Shown: piece after piece, positions 25,101 through 36,880 of the stretch
Position numbering within the stretch: position 1 is the first letter of the stretch
Layout of the letters: the number at the start of each line of letters is the position of its first letter
Source of the DNA: Puffinus mauretanicus
Lineage: Eukaryota > Chordata > Aves > Procellariiformes > Procellariidae
Assembly (NCBI GenBank): GCA_023333565.1
Contig: JAJKFH010004053.1
Coordinates: 3,100,001-3,164,000 of the forward strand
Direction of reading: 5' to 3'
Length of the DNA stretch: 64,000 nucleotides
The notes under the pieces: generated by a model
Database searches by the model: none
What the model saw: the letters and a program-made list of their open reading frames with translations, nothing else
What the model was told of the DNA's origin: nothing
Position numbers and translations under genes: made by a program

Positions 25101-28100
25101 GTTTGCTATCAGTTTTCATGAGAAATTCTCTATCTCAAGACCATGACCAAGTCCCAGAAAAAGTAGGCTGACCAGATTTTTCTTTAGTTTTGTAAGAAGC
25201 ATCTAAAGCAAGCAGCCATCTGGAAAAGCAGCAAATCTGAGATTATCTTGAGTAAATCAATTTAGCTGTTATTCCTAGGCTGCAGTCTGAAGGAAGGGTG
25301 GGTGTGTGCAATAAATGAAAATCGTCCTGCCAGTATGCTGGTCTGTTCCACTTGCCAGTTAGGAACACAGCACAAGAGAAATAGGGGAAATCATTAACTT
25401 ATTTCTGTCATTCAGATCCGTTCCACCTAATTTATGGTACTTAACTGAGTGCCTAAGAGAGAAGCCTACCTGCCCTAGGCTCTCTGTAAGGACAACGCAC
25501 CACCACAGCATCATTCATGCCACCTAAAACCTGAATCACCCTTAGTTTTATCAGAAGAGGTGCTCGGGAAGGCTGTGCTCCTAGCCTAGGCTCCCACTGG
25601 GATCTGGGCCTTATTGAAGGACGAGAGCTGGCTATGAGCTATACAAGTGAATACAGATTAGTAGGTCTTTTACCCCTCATCTTCTCTCTTCTCAATGCAT
25701 CTGAGCCTGCCATTCCCACATCTTTTGTAGGAGTGATGCTCAAGAGCCTAGCTTCAAGGCTCTTCACCCAGGAGGGACTCCAGCAGAAAACCGCCTGTTT
25801 GCCACTTTCCCCAGTGATGACTAGGGAGATCTTTCGAGCAGCCTCGGAGCCAGAGAGAGCTCTGCTATCAACGAAAGCCATTTTGCCATTGTGGATATCA
25901 GCATTCTCTTTGGTCCTTTGCCATCACTTAGCCTGATTCACCTGCTGGCAGACTGGGGAAGACTTTCCACAACAGAGTCCCAGCAACCTGCTCACCACAT
26001 GTCATGGCCATATGGAGTATGAGGAGCTCTTGGAAAGGAGTTGGGTTGCATCACCGTAGTGGGTTGCACCATGGTAATAACACTTGATCTTCTGGGCCTG
26101 TACTCTCTTCTTACACCTAGAGAAACAGCTTGCCTTGGCGAAGCTAAGAAAACAATGTGTAGATGCATGTGCATGTGAGAGTGAGAGTAAAGAGCTTTAG
26201 GTTTGCTACTATTTGCAGTGGTAAAGGACATTGGGTCTCTTCATGAGCTTTTTCCAGTGCTGTGTGACATGTGAGGCTGCCTGGAAAAAGACAACTTCTA
26301 CTAAGAGCGAGCACTTGGAGATAACTGACAAAAATGTAAACACTGTGCTGATTCCAAGTCTGTTCAGACGTTTTGATTGAACAAGCTATACTTGCAGATG
26401 CTTTTCCATACTTCAGTAGGTGAACTGTGCTTTAGTAGTTAGATAGAGAGTTGCATTAAGACAATGTTCAAAACAAGAAATCCTCTGGGGCATTTATTTC
26501 ATGGGGAGGCATATTGATGTTGCAGGGATTTTAAAGTGATTGGATTTCTAAAGCAATAAGAGTGACTAATTTCCCTTTCAATGAATCCACATATGCTCAG
26601 CTTTCATGTTTTGAAAGGCAGCCAAAGTGACATTCTTTCAGGCTTTGAGTTGATATAAATAAAGTATAACAGAGAGCCCCAATAGCAAAGTTTATCAATG
26701 ACACATGCCTTAGTTAGAATTTACATATGGACACGGCTGGATTTTCCACTTTGTCTTCAGCTGGCTCTTAAAGAATGTCATCAGTTGCCATAAGCTGGCA
26801 GTTTCCAGCCACAATCCGTCTGAGAGGGTGACACAAGACCCCCATGCACAGATGATCTAGAATGACATTTGGAGAGCAGCAGGCTGAGGTGAAACACAGG
26901 TCCACAAAGTGCAAGGTACTTTACAAACCTCCATTTGGGCATGGAGACCTTATGTTTTTTACAATATAAAGAACAAGATAAAGGAGAAAGGGACATACTA
27001 GTCAAGTGAGCCAAGAGATGTGACACACACAGTTTGCTAATTTCCCTTCTGGCCCTCCCCATGGATTTTTTTTGTGTACCTTAATAAAATTGTTAGTTGT
27101 AGACCTTACCTATTTCAACACATTTAACTGAATTCCACTACAGTTTTTAAAATCACGTTTTTTCCATTCTTTCTTTTCTTCATTCTTTGCTGGGAAAAAC
27201 CAACACATGAAAGCAGCACATAGCGAGGATGCAGCACCTAAGCTAGAGGATCCCCTCTCCCTGCTGAAGCACAGGAGAGAAGCAGCAGCTGACAGAGCAA
27301 CAAATTCTGATCTAAAGACTTTGCCCAGATAGTGTGCCTTGGTTTGGGGAGATTTTTGGATGAATTCCTGCTACACAGCCTCAGCAGGGCTTTTCCAGAC
27401 TTTATTTCTGTAGCTTGAACTACAAGAGTTGATTCCTTCTTTTCCTCTTGCCTATGCATGTGACAGTGAGAGGTTATTTGGACTGGACTAAACATCCGTT
27501 AGGAATCATTTCCTCATTAACCAAGCCCCCCCCCCAGAGCTATTGGGCAGCCAAAGGATAAACATTTGCAGCATGGGGGGTTTCTTCCATTTCAGGGCAA
27601 AGCAGGCTGAATGTTTGAGCTAAAATGCACTCTCCCTGCCTTTAGCTTCTCTTTTATTCCTCCAAGGGTTCCTTCTCTCCCTCTCCACTGAGGCCAAGCT
27701 CATCCTCCAGGTCTTCATGGCTCTGACTCTCCCTCCTTCTTACATCTTACTAACTCCCAGTCTCTTTGCCAATGTCTTTCTGGGATTCTCACTTTCCTGT
27801 CTTCTTCCATCCCACCCTAAGCCTGGACTGCTGAGCACCTTTGTTCTCTCACTTCAAATTCATCATCAAAGAAAAGCTCATTTGGAGGAGCTTACGATCG
27901 GCATTAGTTGCCTACTTCTGCCATTGGCTTTTGTATTTTTTTTACGTGTATGTTTGAACTAGACTTCAAGTTCTTTGGGGCAGAGCTGTATTTTACCTGA
28001 GTATTGACAAGGAAAATCAAAAAGAGGATGACAAGGAGGAAGGACTGAGCTTCAGCAGTGCAATCTACACAAACTGAATCTGCAAAAATGGTATCATTTT

Positions 28101-31100
28101 TCAGCAGCATAATCACAAAAAACCAGCATACTTCAGAATTCATACCAATGGCAGATGTAAAAGTAAAGAAGTAACCCCAGGCACTTGTGGTATAGAAACA
28201 TAGGTATGTGTTCCAGAAAATGCCTTCCTGCATTCTTTAATAACTAAGCCTGACATTATAAAGCACTCGTGAATAAAATTGAAGGAGTTCCATATCAGAG
28301 TATGTTCAAAATGAGAAGTATGTTGCAAACAAATTCTAGCTAAAAAATGTCCAACTAATCCAAGTTCTCTGCTAAACTCACAGTAGTATTATTAGGTTAT
28401 AATCCAAAAAATATTACTGACTGAGGGAAGGAGCTGTTGATAGCATGATTACTGCGAATAGCAGCCAGATGTGTCACACCTTGCTTTTGAAAAAAGCCAG
28501 ATTTATGTAGTATTGGTGGCACAGAGATATGAATTTTAGTAAATTCTTTTGGCAGCAAAAATGACACATGTTCTCTGCATTGGGATAAAACAAACAATAT
28601 ATGGTAACCACTTTCACAAACTGATACTTAAGACACCCAGATCTTGATATAAATTAGCCAGATACAAAAGAGACATTTCAAGGTAGCAAATAATACTACT
28701 TGAAAACACTTCATGGACTTTTATTTCTGTGGAATATACAAAAATTGTGTATGTTGATAATTATGATGACAACAATAAAAGATACAGAAATAGTGCAAAG
28801 TTTTAGACACAGGCCAAAAAAAAGGTCCTTTTTCCTAGCTCACTACATAGAATCAATGACGAAAAAGGGAGCCATTCAGCTCCCGGGTTTTGGGCCATTG
28901 CAGGCATCTAGCTGGAGTACGTTGTCTGATCATCACCACTTGTTAGAATAGTACAGTCTGTTTGGCTCAATATAGATGGAGATGATGGATTCTAGTTTGG
29001 GCAGAATCAGCCCATAAGTGTCTTTAGCATGCTGTAAGAGTACATTCCAAGCTCTCAGCTTCCACTGACTCCCATTTTTATTCTACTCTAAGGTCAAAAC
29101 CCTGGTCTTGATCATTAAAGTCATTAATGGGTGAGACCTACTGCCGTTTATGACCATACTTCCATCTATATCCAGAGTGGCAGTATTGTAGGACAACTGC
29201 GCTAGTAAGTCCCATGTCCCAGATGAAAGATGAGGAGTAGAAAAATCAGTCACTCTCAGATACACATGTGAAACAGTCTTCTAGGTGAATCCAGGTAAAT
29301 GAACCCTTTCTAGGTACCCTTACCAAGTTATTTGAAAAATGCCACCAAAATACATTGGTGAAACATTTCTGCTGTAACTGCCATGACAGAATGGGATCAT
29401 AAGGTATATATTCCCCAGCAATTTATTCAGGAAATCGAGAAGAAACCCAGAAAGTATTAAATACAGCAGAACATCATCATGAGATTCAACAAACATAAAA
29501 GTTATATGCATGTTCTGGTGAAAAGTATAACATACTAATAAAAGGCAGAAAGATTCTCTGTTATACACTTTTTTAAAATGTAATTTAAATTTTCCTGAGG
29601 GGCTATTTTTAGTGTTAATCTAGTTTCTCCTTCATCAGTCCACACATTATTAATTGTATCTCACAGCCAGTAACAAACTAAAGTGGCTGGCAGGATGCCA
29701 CCTAAAAATTAAGTACTAAAGGTAGTACAGCTTGTAGTCATAATTGTTTAAAAGATGAAAGTATCTTGTGCAACTTCCCATGACTGGTTTGGAAATAACA
29801 GGTAAGCTACTTAAACTAGGCTAATAAAGCAATTTATCCACCTTTCATGCCAGTCCTTCTACGCTAAATGTTGTGCAACCTTGTCCAGGGAGGACGAGGG
29901 TTGAAAAGAAGAGCTCCTGAGCACAAGGGAGGGCAACGAAGGAGGAAGAATGAAGCACCAAACACTAGTGCCATCAGAGATGGGAGGCTTCAGAGGCTCC
30001 AAGTATACCCTTCGCTAGGAATGATAGCAGAAGTTAAAATGGAAACTCAATTTGGTCTTGGAAGACGATTTTATTTGGAAAGAGAGCATCTGGTTTAGGT
30101 GAAGTTTTTTGTAATTCAAACTACACAACCTACTGACATAAGGTAATATGATCTCTGTTCTACCAACTGCCCTCTGAGCACAGAGATGTTCTGTGATACT
30201 GTTTTTGTTAATTGCTTTCATCCATGTGGGCTTTCACCTGGTGATAGTGTTTAAATCCAGGCTGAAAACTGATTTTGCTGACAATAGTTTTAAAGAAAGT
30301 AATGTTATGTCATTTGTTCCTCCCTTAGCTTCCCACCTAACACATACTAGAAGACATAGCCTAATTGATGCTCTACTTTTCTAACATATTGCTAGTTAAT
30401 TTAGGCCATTGACTCCTCTTCACATCAAGAACAGTTGTGGCATTTTAATTTATTATTGCCTTACAGATACGCAGCACTACTCCTCTTACTGAGCTTCTGA
30501 ACCCCAAAACAGAGAGCAATTTTTGTCTGCCAGTCCAGTGCATAGTTTGGCATCTCTGCTTAAACAGTTAATGAAGATGGTTTTAAGCAACGTTTTCAGA
30601 TTTTGCACTGTGGCAACACCAAGTAGCAACCAGAAGCGACATGCTGCTGCCATTGCTGTGGGAATAGTAATCTCTGCCAGGGGTGCACAGCAACTGCTGG
30701 GGTGCTAACACCTTCAGTCACTGCAGCCAGCTTGCTAGACTCATTTGTCTATATCTAACACGAGCACTAACAGCTCAGCATTGATCCCCCCTCCGCATGA
30801 GATCTATGGGAAACTAACAAATACTGTTCTAAACACAGGAAAAATTCAGTATCAAACAAGAAGTGGCTATAAAATCACAGTGGCAACATTGTTGTTCCTC
30901 TTTATCTGTTCCTACCGCAGAAAAAAAATGTCTTTGTCTATGCTGTCCTCACTAACAATTATATTGTACTGCTTTTCAGCGTGCTGGCAGTCCTACTCTC
31001 TGTTTGCGTACAACATCAGTCTTGGCTTAAGGAATATTTGTATTCTAAAAAAGACTCCATTTACTTTGGCAGTATCTCCTTAGGACACTTGTAATTGGCT

Positions 31101-34100
31101 TTCCGCCATCTTTGTAAAAGTTTAAAAGTTTTTTTTTAACCTATTCAAGGAGCTCTTCTTTGTTTTTCTTTCATACAGCGAGAGGTGGGGGCTAGAATAA
31201 TCTCAAATTATTTATTTAGAATGGCCCTTTATTCAGCTGATAATATGGTTTAATTTATCAAAATAAGAGATGAGAAATAGCGAAAAAGCCTTGTAAAAAA
31301 CCAAGCAAACTTTCTTCCAAGCCTGAATGGCTAATACTCATCATGTCTCATAGTATATGCAGGTGACTCATTCAAAATGATAAATCATGTGGAGCCTATT
31401 TTCAATGTTATGAAGCCCCTTCCCCCGTGATTTGAAATGAATTGGCATGGCACTGACGTATCCCGCATTTTTTAGGCAGTGCCAAACAATGGTTTCATTT
31501 ACAGATGAAGTGACAGACTCTGGGCTGGCGGTGTGCCCCCAGCTCCCCATTAGCGGAGCAGCATCAGCGCCAGCCCCCAAGTGCAGGCCAAGCTGTCCCT
31601 CACTCTGCGCCTTCATTTTCTGGGCAAACACTTCCCTCTCCTGGTAACTACAGCCACACCACACAGAACAACACTCCCATCTATCCTTTCATATGTTATT
31701 TTAAATATTTGCTGTTAATAATAAATTCAATTTTAATATTTTTTGCCTCTTCCAATAAGAACAGGATATTGGATGTCTGAGGTTTTTCCCACCTAAGCAA
31801 CAGGAGTTGGGCAGTACCTGAGCTTTTTGGCCAGACACAAACAGCATGCTTAGGAGACCTGGGAAACTACGTTGGGGCTTGGCTTTCTCTCAGTTCTCTG
31901 CATTAAAACATAGGCTGAAGCCATGGCAGTCCCTTACCTTACACAAACAAATAAAAAAAGGAAAACTTAGTAATGGCGGACATTTTCTAATGCTCCCAGT
32001 AATTCTGGTCAGACCCTCCCCTTGCAAGCAACTTTGCTGCTTGAACAATTTTCCGTTGCCTCCTACACCTACCCTCCAAAATGCACATTTAACCCCACAC
32101 TGCCTTGGCCCAGGCTGCTCTGCTGCTGGAAGGGATCCTGGGAGCAACGCAGACATTCTGAGCCTGCACAGACCCTGGGCAGGGCGGGTGAGCTAACCCG
32201 CTGACCCAGCCAGCTCAACCCAAAGCATACGCACGATCCCCTCTGCCAGCAAGGTGGCAAGGGCTCGTCCCAGCCTGCTGGTGCACAGTGGAAAAAAGCT
32301 GGAGCCTCCAGCCCACAAAGCTGGATGCAGGAAAGGACTTCTGCTCTTAGCCTATTAATAGAAATGAAAGCATATACTGGAGCACTGCGTGCCATAATCG
32401 GGGACACCCCAGCCGAGTATGTTCTCTTCAGGAATTCAGAGAAAACAGCAGAAGACAACTGCTGAAATACTCATGTGAAGAGCCAGATGGGCAGAAGGGC
32501 TGCCTGCACATGCCATGCTTCAGACGGCATAACTGACCAAAAGCGTGAGGTTACGGTACTGTAAAAGAGCAAGATCCATGATATGGAGGGCTTCAGTGCT
32601 AAGCTGAATTCCTTGCACTCTTCTAGTGATTTAAAAGATAAATGACTACTAAAGAATGAGAGCTAAGAGGGGAAAAAACCAATTGGCTGGTTAGGTATCT
32701 ACAGTGCAGACTAATTCAGCAACTTAAAAGAGTTATAAAAATGGCCAATATTTCTCTTTCCTGAGACAAAAAATGGCTACTTGTAACTCAACTGAAAGCA
32801 ATGTTCTTGCTCAAAAAACAGCCATTTGTAGCTCATCTGAAAACAACGTTCCTGCACAAAAAGTGGCCGTTTGTAACTGAGAAGCTTAGAAGCAATGTTC
32901 CCACTGTACTGGGAGTTTCCTCAGTACTGTTAGCCTAGCATGTTGTTACTGTTTCAGCATGGCACCATACCTGGGTGCGGAAATATATTGGTTATGGTAC
33001 TCTGGCCTCTGCAAGTTGTTCATGCAGTGGTGAGGATGGCAAGGTCAACAAAAATAAGAAATGTCTCCTCCAGCCTTCCCAGGAGACCATCATAGCTATG
33101 TGACAAAGACAGATGACTACTGTGCTTACTGTGAGATTTAGCTAAGAAAAAGCTATGGGATGAGCTCATTCATATTTGAATCAGGGCAGGCTTAGTCTCT
33201 CCTGACAGCAAAAGTAGGAAGGGACACAGGAAAATGAAAATATCTTCCATGCTATTCAGCAAAACAATTTTCTGTGCATATTTCCTACATGTTTTGCATA
33301 GTGTCAACTCTGTGCTGTCTTTATACACTGGTATCATCTAAAAAGGGAAAAACATGTCACGTGGGGTAGGATTCATCTCACCTAACCTTAGCTGTCTAAA
33401 TCAGATTAGTGTGGTGAATGCAGAGAAACGGGCATTGGCAGGGTCGTATTCCTCCTCTACCTTATCCCAGACACTTAAAGCTGAGATAATGAGTCTAAGT
33501 CTCCCTCTCCCCATGAAGTACAAAGGACAAGCTCAGCATAGACATCTACGGGGCAGAGAGGTGAATCCCACCGTTACTTTCTATGGATGCAATTCAGGTC
33601 TCTAGTGCTGATTTAGATGTGGAAGGGCGTCCCGCCTGGCCTCCAGCTGCTGCTTCAGAAGGATGCAGGTCTCATGGCTCCCACTCTCATCTGTCGGCTC
33701 TGTGTAGATGCCTCCAATACCCTGAGATGTTTAACATGCCACTGGGCACCTTTCTTTAGGTACCTGAATTGCTCCCTGTATTTCTAACTGTAAAGTAGAA
33801 CAGGCTGGGGTTTAAAAAGCTATTTTCATCATGCAAATTGGATAATTCGTGACAAACTTTTGCTCTATTATATACTGGGGGGAGGGGGGAGAGGGGAGAT
33901 TCCAAATAAATGAGACAACGCTTTCCTTATTTAAAATTATTGGGAGTTTTGTGGGGAAAAAAAGAAGGGAATTGAAGAGCAAGAAGGAGCAAAGAGATTT
34001 TTTTTAAAAAAAAAAAGCCAAAAATGGAATGATAGAAGAATTTTTCAGATTTAAATCCATCATAAAATTGTGCTTGATTTTCTCAATTTAGGAAAAAAAA

Positions 34101-34141
34101 GGCAATACAGAAATATTTCCAGCAAAACTACACTTTTCATG
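19131..34141. other. Intergenic DNA, COLEC12 to THOC1
   Basis: About 15 kb without a supportable gene. Short open frames occur throughout but none shows a known domain, consistent codon pattern or splice structure. Items seen: a short G/C palindrome near 21022-21035 (GGGGGAGCTCCCCC), a C-run at 27528-27537, a 3 x 45 bp minisatellite at 32768-32905, and a G/A tract at 33877-33896. AT-balanced stretches at 21715-21890 and 26380-26760 look unlike decayed repeats. Confidence 0.55.
32768..32905. repeat. Minisatellite, 3 x 45 bp
   Basis: Three adjacent diverged copies start at 32768, 32813 and 32858. Each begins with an A-run, then TGGCTACTTGTAACTCA-like and AGCAATGTTC-like segments. Spacing is exactly 45 bp between copies. 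Confidence 0.85.
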
Positions 34142-34905
34142 ATCATAGAATCATAGAATCATAGAATGGTTTGGATTGGAAGAGGCCTTTAAAGGTCATC
34201 TAGTCCAACCCTCCCCTGCAATGAGCAGGGACATCTTCAACTAGGATCAGGTTGCTCAGAGCCCTGTCCAGCCTGACCTTGAATGCTTCCAGGGATGGGG
34301 CATCTACTGCCTCTCTGGGCAACCTGTGCCAGTGTTTCACCACCCTCATGATAAAAAATTTCTTCCTTATATCTAGTCCAAATCTACCCTCTTTTAGTTT
34401 AAAACCATTCCCCCTTGTCCTATCACTACAGGCCCTACTAAAAAGTCTGTCCCCACCTTTCTTATAAGCCCCCTTTAAGCATTGAAAGGCCACAATAAGG
34501 TCTCCCTGGAGCTTTCTCTTTTCCAGGCTGAACAACCCCAACTCTCTCAGCGTTTCCTCACAGGAGAGGCGTTCCATCCCCCTGATCATTTTTGTGGCCC
34601 TCCTCTGGACCCACTCCAACAGGTCCATGTCTTTCTTGTGCTGAGGGCTCCAGAGCTGGACGCAGGACTCCAGGTGGGGTCTCACCAGAGCAGAGGAGAG
34701 GGGCGAAATCACCTCCCTCAACCTGCTGGCCACGCTGCTTTTGATGCAGCCCAGGATACAGTTGGGCGCCTGGGCTGTGAGCGCACATTGCCGGCGCATG
34801 TCCAACTTTTCATCCACCAGTAGCCCCAAGTCCTTCTTGGCAGGGCTGCTCTCAATCCCTTCGTCCCCCAGCCTGTATTGATACCAGATGTGATGCTCCA
34901 TATTT
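34142..34905 (-). mobile_element. CR1 LINE, 5'-truncated, with intact C-terminal RT frame
   Basis: On the minus strand the element ends at 34142 in the ATTCTATGAT-type tail. Reading inward, a continuous 233-codon frame (34901-34200) encodes the C-terminal part of the CR1 ORF2 protein. Recognisable landmarks are [54 protein letters not shown] and [15 protein letters not shown]. The upstream RT core and endonuclease are missing (5' truncation, usual for CR1), so it cannot move on its own. The absence of stops or frameshifts suggests a fairly recent insertion. Confidence 0.95.
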
Positions 34906-36229
34906 TCTTATAGCAATTATGTATTTTTGGCTAGAGCTACAGTAACCTCTTCAGATAGAAGTCATAAGAGACCTCAGCGGGGCCTCACAACAATTCCCAT
35001 AAGCTCAGAGTCTGTGTCCATAGGAGTCATCTCCAGTGGAACAGGACCTAAGTGCACTTCTCCCTTTGGTGGTAAGAAATCAGTGGTTCAGCTGCTTGGG
35101 GAATCGCAACCCAAAGCAACTAGAAATGGACGATCAAAAGGTGCTGAGAAAGAATACTGCGTGCGTTGAGAGATCTTCCCCTCGCAGAGCCCCCAGGGTT
35201 TCTGGCAGACCAGTGCTTCCCGCCCAGTGAACTGGGACCGGCAGGTCTCTACATGCAAGGGGAAGAAGCCTACCTTCATCAAAGAACATAGCTTTGTCTT
35301 TCGGGGGTCAAATAAATCCATTTGTTGTTGCAACACAGATCCGCTGTGTTGAAGAATTTAGATTTAAGGGCAGTCACACACCCAGGAACACGGTGATGGT
35401 CTAGACAGACTTAGACCGGTTTGTTCAGTGCTAGTCACGCATCTTGAGAGCCATTTATCACCATGATGGGCTGGCAGGCTCAGCCAAGTAGCTGGGGTTT
35501 TAATAATGGTGATTGCTTAAGCAATTTCAGCACTGGTAAGAAAAAAAGCGGGGTGGGGTTTTTTGTTTGGTTTGGGGTGTTTTTTTCCAGAAAGAAAGAA
35601 AGGCAAGTCAAATGCTTCTGCTTTGACGGCAAAAAGGAAAGCAGGATCGAGAAGCGATGGGAGAAAACAGTATCTCCAGTCAGTTTTGAGGTGCCCTTGA
35701 GTGTCCTTGGAGAAGGCTGACGAGGAATACATTTGGGAGGGTTTTATGGCTGGACATGACACAGCAAGCGTTCCCAACTCATAGCTGCAAGCTTGGACAT
35801 GGGAACAGATGAGGCACGCTAGGCCTGGAAATAGACTATCAACAGCCACGTCTGGGAAACGCCATTATTTAGGCTAGCTAGAAAATGTGGTCTTTAAAGG
35901 AGCTGAGCCACACAAAAAAGGTAAATTTCACAATATACATTTGTTTATTTTTGTAGGGCTATTTCAGACATTTACTGGTGAAGCAATGATTAAACCCCCC
36001 TTAAAAATGACTCAGAAGGAGGTATCCGTAGGATGTTGTTCAACCTGTGAATTGTTAGTCCTGAGGTGATTTTACCGATGATATTAAAATTCCTAATTAT
36101 TCCTCCTTCAGTGATACTTTGAAGATGGTGGTAGACTGTGTCTCTGAGGTGGCTATCACGAGAAACAACCACCACATCTGTCACTCTCCCACATGTTAAT
36201 CTTTTAAAGTAATTTTCACTCTGACAATA
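34906..36229. other. Sequence between CR1 and the THOC1 CpG island
   Basis: No gene supported. The part at 34940-35345 has a unique look with an AATAAA at 35311-35316 and could be an old solo LTR, but I could not find convincing TG...CA ends. A G/T-rich tract is at 35550-35590. Confidence 0.5.
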
Positions 36230-36880
36230 CCCTGCTGACAAGCGCGACGGCCTGCCGGCTCCTCTCCCCCTCCCGCATTCACCACTGCGCGCCAACCGCC
36301 CCCTCCCGCCCCAACGGCCGCCTGCCGCGCATGCGCTCAGCCCCAGGCGGGAGGCGAGAGCGAGGCGCCGGCACCGCCTAGGAACAGCCGCCCGCAGCGA
36401 CGCCCCCACCCGGCGCCCGCGCACGGCGCTCCCCGGCCGCTGCGCCCCGCTCCCGGCCCGCTCCTGGCCCGCATGGGGCGGGGAGAGGAGCGGAGAGGAG
36501 GCGGGGCGTCTCCGGGATGTACGCAGCGCCGTTCGGAGGAGTATGGCGTCATCGGCGCGCGTCGCGGAGCGTCGTTCAGTCGGAGCGATGTCGCCGCCGC
36601 TCTTCAGCCTGCCCGAGGCGCGGCTCCGCTTCACGGTGAGCCCGGCCGGCCCCGGGCGGGGGTGGAGGCTCCCCTCCCTCGCTACCGCTCGCAGGGGGAC
36701 CGGGCGGGCGGGAGACTGCGTCTGCGCGCCGGTGTAGGGCACTACCTCCCCGCGCCGCCCTCCCGCCTCCCCTTCCGCCTGAGCGGCCGGGCCGCGCCGC
36801 CTCTGCCCGGTTCTGGGCCGGCAGGCCCGGCCGGGGCTCCCGCTGGGGAGGGGCCCGGGCGCTTCTTTAACGAGCGCTCA
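36230..36880 (+). promoter_or_regulatory. THOC1: THOC1 CpG-island promoter
   Basis: About 650 bp of very GC- and CpG-rich, TATA-less sequence spans the first coding exon. Seen sites: GCGCATGCGC (NRF1-type palindrome) at 36327-36336, GGGGCGGGG (SP1-type) at 36475-36483, and a GCGTCAT CRE-like half-site at 36546-36552. This fits a broadly expressed housekeeping promoter. The transcription start is not determinable by eye, but lies upstream of 36588. Confidence 0.88.
36588..36635 (+). CDS. THOC1: THOC1 coding exon 1
   Basis: Encodes [16 protein letters not shown], donor acg|gtgagc. ATG context is gcgATGt (moderate). Confidence 0.93.

Noticed and set aside
33877..33896. G-rich run as a G-quadruplex
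   Set aside because: Only three G-runs separated by short A/AGA loops; the four-run motif is not met cleanly.
34252..34823. Plus-strand open frames over the CR1 element
   Set aside because: Antisense shadows of the CR1 ORF2 frame on the minus strand.
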